From positions 240,148,711-240,212,710 of the forward strand of contig CM040118.1 in NCBI GenBank assembly GCA_022559845.1: 64,000 nucleotides of DNA. Direction: 5' to 3'. Under the pieces are notes generated by a model that saw nothing but the letters and a program-made list of their open reading frames with translations, made no database searches and was not told the DNA's origin. Of the stretch, positions 34,263 through 45,000 are shown piece after piece (position 1 is the first letter of the stretch; the number at the start of each line of letters is the position of its first letter). Source of the DNA: Amorphophallus konjac (taxonomy: Eukaryota; Streptophyta; Magnoliopsida; Alismatales; Araceae). The position numbers and the translations under genes are program-made.

Positions 34263-34556
34263 TTAAAAATATTTTTTTAATATATATATTTACATATGAT
34301 CATATTATGAATAAATAGGTACATAAAAAGAAAAAAAATATAAAAATAGAAAAAATGGAAAAATAAAAATCATAACAAAGGGAACGTGGTCCAAAACATC
34401 AAAATGCCAGATTTTATTCCATCAGAAAAGTAGAATGAGCTACATCAGGGGTTTAGGCGCCTTAGGCCTTAACTTCCCCAGTTCGGTTACATAAGCCCTC
34501 CACAGCTCGCATTCTTCCCCCACATGCGCTAAGGCCTTTCCCGCAACACTTGTCTT

Positions 34557-35852
34557 CTAGGGTGCTTTGACGGCCTTCGCTTCCTTCGCATCCGCTTCAG
34601 TGCCCAACTCTCTCTTCTTCAAAGGAACGATGCCAGTCGATATTGGGAACGAATGACGTGGAATGCCGACCTGGAGGCAGCATCGATGCGCGTTATAAAG
34701 GATGAACTCGGTTGCACCGATCAGTTGGAGATCAACTTCAGAGGAAGGCCTCATGAGGAGCTCGAGTGAAAGTAGACATGCCGGTGCGCAAGTAAAGAAG
34801 CTTTGTGTCATGATTCGAAAGTGGGACCGCCAGTCTTCACGTTTCTTCAGCTACGGAACACGGTTCGCTACAGTGCCACCAAAGCCTAACACGTCGGCTA
34901 TGTGATGAAGCGGGCTTTGTTGGAAGAGCTTCGAAGCGGTTGGCATTCCCTCACGGTGATCAAACTTGAAATGCAAGTCCAGCCAGCAATTCAGGACAAG
35001 TGCGCAACCAAAAGGAGACTTACCCAGGCTCGAGGCAGTAAGGCCACTATATACGTAGACAAGGACAGCGGGTCCCACCCTCTTTCCACGCCAGATCCCA
35101 CAGATAGCACTCAGTTGGTCTTCCTCCACCATGTTGTCGGTATAAGGAAACAAGAGAGCACCCGCCAGACAAATGGTGAACCCTTTCATGATTCCCTCTA
35201 AATAGTCATCGTCTGGTAACCCTCTCAGGGCCTCCATAACCCATTCCGCGAGCTTTTGCAAATCAATTCCCTTTTGAGTACAAACCTTTCGGGCTGCGTC
35301 AGGCGGCATGAAGCTTCCAAGGACGCTTTCGGAAGTCCCCCGTGTCAGCATCCGCATAGCCTTCACCTTCCCGTCACTCTTGAATTTCTTCAATCCGAGC
35401 AGAAGTTCCACCTCCTCGAGGAGGATGGTCGCCTCGAAGGTCGGGAAGATAAAAGTGTGGGTCTGGGGATGCCAGATCTCCACTAGTGCGCCCATAGCCG
35501 CCCAGTCCATGCGAATCTTCTCGTAGTGTTTGGCGTGAATAAGGAGCCCCTGCAGATGCCACTTCGAGAGTATGGCCCTCATGCCGATGGAGATGTTGGA
35601 AGTTAGCTTTGAAAGCCATGGTAGTTTGGAAAACTTCCTCGGGCCTGGGAAGAGTGGATATGGCTGGAAGAGAAAAGAAAGAAGAAGAAATGAAGGAAGT
35701 AAGAAGAAGGTTCACGTGGAGAAATTTGAAAAGAATCAGCTTACCATATGCGACATGATCGTCCCACTCAGATGACCCTCGAGATCGGAGAGTCGCCTGA
35801 TCTCGCTGCTAGGCCTGCTCCTCTTTATAACGTGGGAAGACTCTCCTTCCAT
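34557..35852 (-). pseudogene. Antisense unit D: diverged PMD-like (DUF7745-type) gene
   Basis: A first exon (35852-35746, with SSHVIKRSRPSSEIRRLSDL) is homologous to the first exon of unit B and ends at GTAAGC. A pyrimidine-rich acceptor precedes 35663. The main exon then runs to about 34851 and has WHPQTHTFIFPTFEATILLE, a block equivalent to the FLMPWGHMVPTLED region of the PMD proteins, followed by LPDDDYLEGIMKG. A frameshift near 34850 separates it from a continuing frame (34811-34557). It is the farthest upstream and most diverged antisense unit. Assignment to the DUF7745 family rests on recalled motif style. Confidence 0.6.
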
Positions 35853-37012
35853 CCTGAAATCTCTAGATTCTCCTCTCCTTCCTCTCTTGAGCTCCCAAAA
35901 CCCACCTTGATGCTTTTGAATGAACTAGTTCTTATAGGAAGGGTAGGGCGCTACAGAACAGAACATGTCACATCAGCAGTCAATGTCAGGATTTTGGCTA
36001 GATCTCCTTTCCATTGTGGTGCGATTCTGTTACGATTCTATTACTTTCTGATGTTATTAATCCATGCTGGCCTGTGCAGGTTTTACTAACAGACGTCTTT
36101 GTCCTGCCTCCTGTCCCACCTTTCATTGGTTGGTCCCACCTTGTCATGCGTCGTAGTATATGATACCTACGCTACTAGAACATGTCAAGGACCTTGCGGC
36201 CCGAACGAATCTGGGATTTGAGTTCCCCTTCAACAAAAACGGTGATGATCCCGGAAGAATTTGGGTTGTACGGATAGGCCGTTAATTTGTGGTAGCATGG
36301 GGACGACGGTTCCATTCAGTGAGTTGGTGCGTGGATAAATGGGTCCCGGCCCAGTACCAGCTCACCGGATCGGCATCCTGACCCTTTCTTAACAAGTTGA
36401 CAATATTATCCTCAGCTATTTTCTATTTTAGTTTGTTTTAAATTTTTCTTTAAGCCCAGCATGCATTCATATAGGACTTTGATTTATTGCGGAAGATCAT
36501 TCAAGTGATTCGATTGCGAAAGCCGCTGTGCTTCAATTCTTACAAATATGAGATATTCCACTCCGAATAAAATACTGAATTTCCTTGAAACGGCCCTACG
36601 CTGCTCTTCCAAAGGAGACCCTTATTTGGACAGACCCTCAGATATTCCTTTACTTTTTACCTTGTTTGACCCACCTTGGCCGCAGCACTTCCACATTGGT
36701 TGGTAACCGCTCCCCAAAGGTGAAACCTCCGATTTATGACCCAGGTACTTCCACACCGAGAAGTTGGTCTCTTTCTCGTGCCTGAGCGCACATCTCACCC
36801 TCCCTTATTTGATCTCCGTCCAAGCAATCGTCAAGATTTGAAAGACCTTCTTCAAAGGTTGCCTCATTGAAACTCCAGGAAAAATTTCAGACAGTAACGT
36901 CAAAAGCGTGTCTCATCACACCTTGGCATCAACTTATCAGTCCGCTCCCACTTCATTTCACTCCACTTCGATACCATTCCACTACGTGTTACTCCCTTGC
37001 AAAGCAGACGCC
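35853..37012 (+). other. Tat 3' region without a recognised gene
   Basis: These 1.16 kb lie between the start of the antisense array and the polypurine tract. Only short frames occur and none is convincing. Promoters for the antisense genes would be expected here, but I cannot point to one. Confidence 0.5.
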
Positions 37013-37025
37013 AAGGCGGGGCAGC
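37013..37025 (+). other. Polypurine tract region of the Tat element
   Basis: AAGGCGGGGCAGC directly precedes the TG of the 3' LTR. It is purine-rich but interrupted by cytosines, so the exact priming tract is uncertain. Confidence 0.5.
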
Positions 37026-39078
37026 TGTAGACACGCCATTCCTGACGTCTCCTGAGAAAGTCTCATATTACTATACGACACCCCGCGACGGCTTACGCAT
37101 TTCGAATGTCTTAAGTGCTTCCTTTTCTTGGGTCTTCTTCTGCCTTTTTCGGCATCCAGAATCTTCTCGTCACGGCATTCAGACGGCATCAACACCAGTC
37201 GGACGCATCAGAGGTTCCGAAACCAGTAAGGGTGTCTGCCGGGCGGCCGCCAACGCCTGAACTGAGGACCCGGGTGGGTCTTTATGGCGGCGTCCAGGCC
37301 CCTGGACGCTCCCCTTCTTTTAATTTATTTTTCAAAGCCCAAAACTAAATAAAAAATAATATATTAATGGAGGCGTCCAGGCCCCTGGACGCCTCCATAA
37401 AAACAAATATAAAAAATATAAAATGCCAGCTTTGCATAAAAATAAAACAAAAATAAAATATATTTTCGTGGAGGCCTCCAGGACCCTGGACGCCTCCATC
37501 AACTCACTCACGGGGCGCCGCCCACCGAACGACGGTTTGTCGTGTATGAAAGAATCCAAATTATGGAGACGTCCAACTGGCTGGACGCGCCCATTTCCAA
37601 ATCACGGGTCGCCGCTACAAAGCCACGCGTTGTGCCAAACCGCGTGCGGCTTTCGGTGGAGTTCGGTGGATGTTATAGAGGCGTCCGGCACCCTGGACGC
37701 CCCCAATAAAATATTCAAAAAAAATAAATAAAAATAGAATAAAATATTACTTCGGCCCTGATGGAGCTGTCCAGGGTCCTGGACGCCTCCACCCTCCGGA
37801 GCCCTATAAATAGAGGCCCACCCCCTCAGATCTGGGAGAGCTTCGAAGAGATCCGATAGGCTGCCGGAGCCCAGAGGCTACCGGAGTCATTTGTAACCCG
37901 TGGGGTCTTTTGTAGGTGGAGGTTCTGCCGACTTCTCGGGTGCCCACGCTCGCGAGAGGAAGGTCGTCTTCATCCACTGCGCTTCCACGTCGTCCCTACG
38001 CTGCCGGAGCTCCGCCGAATTTCACCATCGGCACATACAATAAGCCAATCCGTTCCTTTTCTTCGTAGTTCTTTTGCATTCATCATCTTGCATCCTCTAT
38101 CCCCCTTCATAAGGGCGCCTCTTCTTATATACTTCTTGCATCCATCATCTCATTTTCCTCATACTCGAGTCCGAGAGGGGTTTAAAAGATAACACCAACC
38201 AGGTGTGTGTCTTGCCATCATTTCGTTATTTTTATCGTAAGAATTTGAATACTACACCTTCATCTTTCTAATCCACTCGTTACTTGTTTGTCGTTGTTTT
38301 GCAAGGGTACCCAAGGAAAGCCCTCTCCATCGGCCGACCGAAGGGGGAGGAAGAAGCAACCCGCCATCTCCCGCTCTTGAGGTTGGCGCGATCACTTTCT
38401 TTATTTTGGGGTCTTTTGGCCCCTGGCGATCACATTTTGTTCTCGAGGCCACGGCGAGTCACTTCCCCAATGGCCGTTTAAATTCCCGTTCTTATATTCT
38501 CTTTATATTCTATTATATTCTGCTCATATTCTCGAGGCCGTAGCGAGTCACTTCCCCAATGGACGTTTAAATTCCCGTTCTTATATGTTATATTCTTATC
38601 TATTCATATTCTCGAGGCCGCGGCGAGTCACTTCCCCAATGGCCGTTTAAATTCCCGCTCTTATATTCTCTTTATATTTTGTTATATTCTTATCTATTCA
38701 TATTCTCGAGGCCGCGGCGAGTCACTTCCCCAATGGCCGTTTAAATTCCTGCTTTTTATATTCTCCTTATATTCTGTTATATTCTTATCTGCTCATATTC
38801 TCGAGGCCGCGGCGAGTCACTTCCCCAATGGCCGTTTCAATTCTTGCTATTTAATTTCTGCACCATTCCCGCCCCCCCGAGGCCGTGGCGAGTCACATCC
38901 CGCTATGGCCGTTTAACCCCCATATCTTGCTATATTACATTTGTCCCGCTCGCCCCGCCGGAGCAATCTCCTGTGGTGGCCCCTTCTCTTTTCTTTTATT
39001 TCTGTGTTGCAGCAAACAAAACGGAGCCCGCGCGCTCCGCGTCTTCTTCGCTCCCCAAACCGCGTGACGTCGCTCACA
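37026..39078 (+). repeat. 3' LTR of the Tat element (2053 bp)
   Basis: The LTR starts TGTAGACACG and ends CGCTCACA. It is collinear with 6963-8927. It has six palindromes (about 37285, 37369, 37469, 37563, 37676, 37761), a TATA box at 37805 and six tandem CTCGAGGCC units (38442-38920). It is followed by ACGCC. Confidence 0.95.
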
Positions 39079-39083
39079 ACGCC
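39079..39083 (+). repeat. Target-site duplication, right copy (ACGCC)
   Basis: This repeats 6958-6962 exactly. Removing the element plus one copy rejoins the mitochondrial-type DNA at 6957 and 39079. Confidence 0.93.
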
Positions 39084-42000
39084 CTCCCTATGCAGGCAGT
39101 TACTAAAGTTGAAGCCTTTCCACCCCCAGAGGATTCAATAAGAATTGGAGACCCGTGACCAGTGTCTAGTACCTAGGTCTTTTTGCATCTTTTTATTAAA
39201 GGGCGAAGCATGACATTAAGTGTTTCAGTGGCCTTTCTGTAAATAACCAGTATGATTGTACAAGCAGGGGTGATGTTTCCTCCTGCCAGAGTGTCAAAGG
39301 CTTAGCGTACTCTTTACAGGGGAGGCGCTTGCGGAGCGGGAGACCGAATCGGAATTCATAACAGACGATGCGTTTAGAGATGATGGACCCCTCATTTCCC
39401 TCAAATCCCCTATTCGGGAGATCTTTTTGGCAGTGGAGGATCAGTTTCAGTAGTAGAAAGGCAAAGCAAGGAAAGCTCCGGTTTGGTCTCCGGTTTAGGA
39501 GAACTCTGCTCCCTCTCGCTGTAAGCTTTGTCCTATCTCGATTCAAGCTCTTCCCGGGTAGGGCAAGCTGCTCTGGTTCAAGGCAATTTCTCCTCTCTTA
39601 AGGTAGTTAAGTTACCCGAGGAAAGTAAGCAAAAAAGACAGGCTTGGATGCAACTTGGTCGATTTGTTAGACCCGCGTAGAGCGAAAATGGCAGTTAAGC
39701 GAAAAAGACGCTCTTTCGTGGAAGTTGGTCGATTGGAAGTCGATTTATTATTTTAAATGGGTCGATGACAAAAAGAACGGGGGAGATCACTCTTTTTTAT
39801 TTTCAATGATAATGATCGTCGTAGAAGGGAAATTGAGTTGAGACGAATAATATGGGAGTGGATGTGGATAAAGCTGTCACGATTTAAGTTGATCTTCCCT
39901 TTCTTTAGATAGAAGACTATCTAAACTAAAGGTAAGTTACCATCGGGGGAGAAGAAGCTCTTTGCAAGCTATGAACTCTTCTTTTCAATTCCCTTGGCTT
40001 TTAACTCATCTCGGGGGCATAAGAGAAGGCTATAAAAATAAGTCAGGAGCTGCTTTAGCATTGATGCGCGTGATAGGGCTTTCCCTAAAAAAAGACTTTA
40101 TAGTAAGTACTCCGTAGACGGAGGTTCACTTCCTAACCTATCGCCCTGCTCACCACTCCGATTCTTCTCTTTGATCCTTTCCCCGCTTCTCAAGGAGGGG
40201 ACTTTCTCTCCGGGTAGAAGTAAACGAACTACTCCTTCCCTCTGCCCTTATCCGAGGTAGGCTCCGTCAAGAGCTTCCTCGTCCGCGCAGTAACAATGCC
40301 TTTCTTATCCTTATTTCTTTGTTCTTTATGTGGGTCAGCGAGGATCAAGGACCCGTTCCTTTTGCACTAATGGCTTCATATGTACGGGCTCAACTACTTT
40401 CATGGTGTAAACCCTTCTCTCATCCCCCATCGTGTAAAGCTTCAGGAATAAAAACCTAAACCTTTTAAAGTGGATAAGGGCATGAGGTTCCCCATCCGGG
40501 AGGTAATTTGGCCATGGCGTTGGTCACGCGGATCCCTGGTTTGTATACAGCCAGTGGTGTCCTCCCTCATGCTCTATTCCTTAGCCTAAGCCTCAGAGGC
40601 GGGGAAGAAGGAAGCAAGAGCGCGAAGAGAGCGAATAAGCCACGTTGATCGCTTCGGATGGGTGATTTTTCTCTGTGCATCTTTGGTTGTAAAATCAATG
40701 TATAAAGAGCCATGGTCAGTTCTCGACCCAATCGAGCGTTTGACACGCAATACTCACCAAAAATAGCGGAGGTTGAATTAGACCTTTCTTTTTAGGTTAG
40801 AAAGGCACTCTTTCTATCTTTACCCCCGCCCTCCGTCAGTTCTTGTTCTACCGTTCGTGCCTTTCCCCGGAAGTCACTTCACTCGAGCAGCCTATTCTCT
40901 GTCTTCTCTTATTTGATTTTATTATCTTTCTAGTTAGCGCGTAGTGGCTTTCAAGGCGCGTAGCGTTGCTTCTTTCAAAGTAAAATCTCTCTCCCCTTCG
41001 CCGGCAACTCTTAGCAATACAGTAACAGTAATAGTCATACGCCAAATCGGAATATTATTGATATCCCAATAGTCAAGAACTCTCACTCAAACTGGGACAG
41101 AGACTAGGCCAGAATAGTTGGGTGTACTGACTATACTTTCGAGGTATTGGAACAGGCTTCTCTAACTCAGGCTGTAAACTGGGGACACTGAAGACTTTAG
41201 CTTGACTTGAAAGGCAATGGGGTCTTAAAGGTCCTTACTCACTTTTTCTAGCTGACTGACGAAAGGCACTTTTGGGGTAACGGACTATATAGCTTATCTG
41301 CCTTTTTCTTTGATTTCTATACAACTAGGAAATTGGATTGGACTGGAACTTTCTAGAAGAGATGGATTGCTTTAAGCTTCTACGTGACAAAAGATAGTCT
41401 GATTGGGATGGGAGCTTTCGGCCATAACCCGCTCAGTGATGGCAAGTCGTTATCAAGAATGCTCGGTGATGGAAAGCCTTCATCTAGCCCGGGGCGTGCG
41501 AGCTGTCGGCCTACAGGGAAAAATCAGTCCATCTGAGAGATGCGTACGATAGGGGGCTACCTTGAGTGACCGAAGTGCGCTAGCCGGCTAACTTCTTTCC
41601 GCTGGTTGTCCAATAGTATGCTCCATGCCCTGGACCAGTGGGCTGTACGAGTCAGAGTCTGTCCCGCCTATCCCCTTTTTCCCACTAAGGCTCCACGAAC
41701 AAATGGGACACGCTATTCAATGAGGTCGAAGAGGGATGTGGGGATCCAAACTAGACAGGAGCTACAAAGGTGGCTGGCCACAACCTCAAGATCGGCCCGG
41801 CGACAGACATGAAAGCACACGTCTATAGATAGGAGACCAAAAACGGAGCTCATTTCCACTCTCGCCATGATGAAAGTGCAACTGACATTACCGTCGCAGC
41901 AACTCAGGTATACGGCTGCCTGGATTCGAGTGACCCGGCCCTCGAACTTCACTTCATGGAATAGTGATCTCGAGAATGCCATCCGAGAGCGCTTTACACG

Positions 42001-45000
42001 AAAGTGAGCCAGTGTACCAAGTCCTTTCAATTAGCCAGTCTTGGTAGGCCTATGCTAAGGCCCAAACGGCCAGCATAGAACCTCAAAAGGCAAGCCGGGC
42101 TGGGAATCTGTCCATAGCGCTAACTGGTATTAGTGATCTTCCTTCCCGTCTTCTCTTAGCTTTATGCACTGCAACCCTCTTTCTCAACATCCCGTTTACT
42201 GCTTTCTTCTTTCGGTTGGATTTCTTGCCTTGGCCGCTCCTACTGCCATAGCCCAGCCCTCCTCCTCTTCCGTCAGTTTGCTGTCCTCTATATGGTCAGG
42301 ACTGAGACTTCTTTTTTAGCCGTTTCCATCACCAGCTGATTTGTTTGGTGCCAGATATTGATTTTCACGTTTTTCATTACAACGACCGTTGTTGTGCAAT
42401 TATCCCCACAACACCCCCTACCCCTAAAACATCCTTTAACGCAGCTAGTTAGCTTTTGTACAAAATCCATAATTAATTATGATTAATTCCTCTGCTCCCC
42501 ACAAAAAAGGGGAGACTTGTTCGCAGCTAAGACGTTGGTTTTTCCAACGAAAAAGTGGACTTCACACCACTCGACGAAAAAAAGAAAACTACAAGCAACT
42601 ACATCAACAACCTCTATTCCTGACGTGAACGGCCGCTTTCTTTGAACTAATTCATAGGCGCTTCATTATCTTACGAGATTTCGAGTCCGGCAACCGCGGC
42701 AACTGATATAAGACCAAGAGTTCCTACTGTCACACCGCTTATTGCATCAAGCACCGGTAGTAATTCACCTAAAGCAAGAGGAAAGGGAGGACGGGCCTAT
42801 GATTATATATATATGATACAACATACGATACCACCATTGATAGAAGGACCGTCAACTCCAACTGTAGCAGCGGTTCCTAATTCCATAGCAAAAACGGATA
42901 TAACACCAACTGCGGATGAAATAGCATCTGTAAGAGTAAGACCGGCAACATCCATGGCAACAGTAAGAATTGTTTATTGAAGACTAAGCCAATCTAGACT
43001 GAAGTATAAGCAAGGCAACTACATCATGAAAGAAAGAAGTCGTGCTTTCCTCTCTTATTCAATTGATCTTCTTTGCTATGATGAAATGAATCTGCTGCTA
43101 TAATCATGCGCTTGCGACTCCTCAAGTGCCAAAGCTTAATCCCTCCCAGTTTAGTTTGCATTCTATGCCATCTTATTCTATTTCATTTGCTCTCATCTGC
43201 CCATGAAATCGGAATTGATAAAGGCATACTCATCTTTATCGAGATCCCACTTCTCTTCCTTCAAGTCCCAGAGCTGATGAAATAGCTGGGACTTCGTTCC
43301 AGGGTAAACGACTCCTCTCCTTTCAGTCGAGAGATCATTGTTGTGCTTCTGATGGCGTCGTTTCACTTCACTTGGACACCGAATTTCTAATACATTCTTC
43401 ACTCAGATCAAAAAATGGGTTTAATCTAGAGGTCCTCGTCCTTATGATTCGTAAACGGGATGATCTTTTTTTGAGCTTGTTGTTGATGCGCTAGCTTCAA
43501 GTTCGTCAATCGTCTGTCGATCGGAAGAATCCTAATCAGAGTCATCTGCTGATCGGTATGCGGAGGCTGGGGCCATACGGAAAGATCCTCTTTGGAAGCG
43601 TATGGGATGCCTGGATGTGGTTCATGCTGGACTAAGACCAAACGGATGGGAAATCCGAGTGAAGGCGTCCGTCTATGAGCCCTCCGACCCATTGATGTGC
43701 TCATGTGGGGGTGTCCGTGTGTCTATCTTCGCGTCCATTGATGTGATGCTCGGATGAACGTGTGAATGAGGATTGACCGATCGCAAGTTCCACTCATCAC
43801 TGGCCCCTCTCGTTTTTGTATTAGCATTTGCCACCGACACAACCGGCACCGTCGCATTCATTCGAGCAATCTGAACCGGCAACTAGCACTGACATTGGTA
43901 AAGAAAGTCAGTCCGCTGGCTGAATGTTGGAAGAAAAACAAGGCATAAAAAGAATAAGCGTACCTCTTTGAGAGGCGAATACGAGCAGAAAGTTCATATT
44001 GCGACGAGGCTTTTGTATTCCTTCTCTCACTTCTTTCGGGCGGCTCATTCGAAGTGGAAAAAAAGTCTCGATTTTGCTGGCGAGTAGCATAGAGATCTTT
44101 CGTAGAACAGATCGAGACATGTGCTTGGTCCGTTGCTTCCTTTCCCAATTCTAATGTTGATTACTCTCCAGCGTATGCATATGAAGATATGGATTCTTCT
44201 CATCCTTATGAATTATGATTATCTGGCTATATTCTTTTTTTTTACAGCAGGTTTAATATGATTAAGTTAAGCTCGCTTGCTTGTCTCGCTCAGTGCCTTC
44301 GCTCGCTCGGATTCGTCAAGCTCGTCAACTAGCATAAAAATCATACATATAGGGATCATTCAAACTGATCCTATCTTATGATGTCATCCACCCGTAAACA
44401 AGATAAGATAGATTTTCTCATATAGGAAAGTATCGATGATCCGATATAATAGATCGTCGATCAACCAATGGTGCTCTGCTCATATAGTACGTTTAGCTCT
44501 TTATCGTACGAACTATCTGTCAAGCTCTGCGGCTATGGAGAAAGTCTCTCAGCCATACTACCATAGGCGGGCCGCACAAGGAAGACCCAGAAAACGGATC
44601 CCTCATCCCGTTTTTCCCTAACCCATACTCGTCTTAGGCCTTCAGGAACCACCTGGTTCGGGAAGTGTTGCCCAATCCGGCGGTTCCAGAGGTGATAGCA
44701 GCTTATAGGGGCTCGCATATTATCCAGTGGATTTCATCTACTCATAACCCTACTCCTCATCCTATTATTCCTATTATTTTTCTTGCCGTTATTCGTGTTC
44801 TTGAGTGAAAAGTACCCACAACCGCAATGAATTAGTTGCCAAAAAGAAGAGTGCATCCCGCAAGCGCATCGCAACCGCCTGCGCTCTTTCTTGGCTCGGT
44901 AGACCAACCAGCGAGGCACCCCTCCATATGTGGCTTAGTAGGCTCAGTATCAGTAACAATCTAGTTTTCCTGTCTCATATGGGTTGAGAATGTTAGGTCG

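Larger units (their letters stand above)
6963..39078 (+). mobile_element. Giant Ty3/gypsy LTR retrotransposon, Tat/Ogre type
   Basis: This is a complete element bounded by 2-kb LTRs (TGTAG..TCACA) and 5-bp ACGCC duplications. In order it carries a primer-binding site, gag, aspartic protease with G-patch, RT, RNase H, a second archaeal-type RNase H, and integrase. A long 3' region follows that holds antisense genes. The second RNase H between RH and integrase, the great size (about 25.4 kb without the nested insertion at 18753-25433), the tRNA-Arg-like primer site and the antisense additional frames are hallmarks of the Tat lineage, which includes Ogre and Retand. The coding frames have several stops and frameshifts, and one catalytic integrase Asp is replaced, so this copy is not autonomous. 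The target sequence is mitochondrial-type DNA. Confidence 0.93.
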
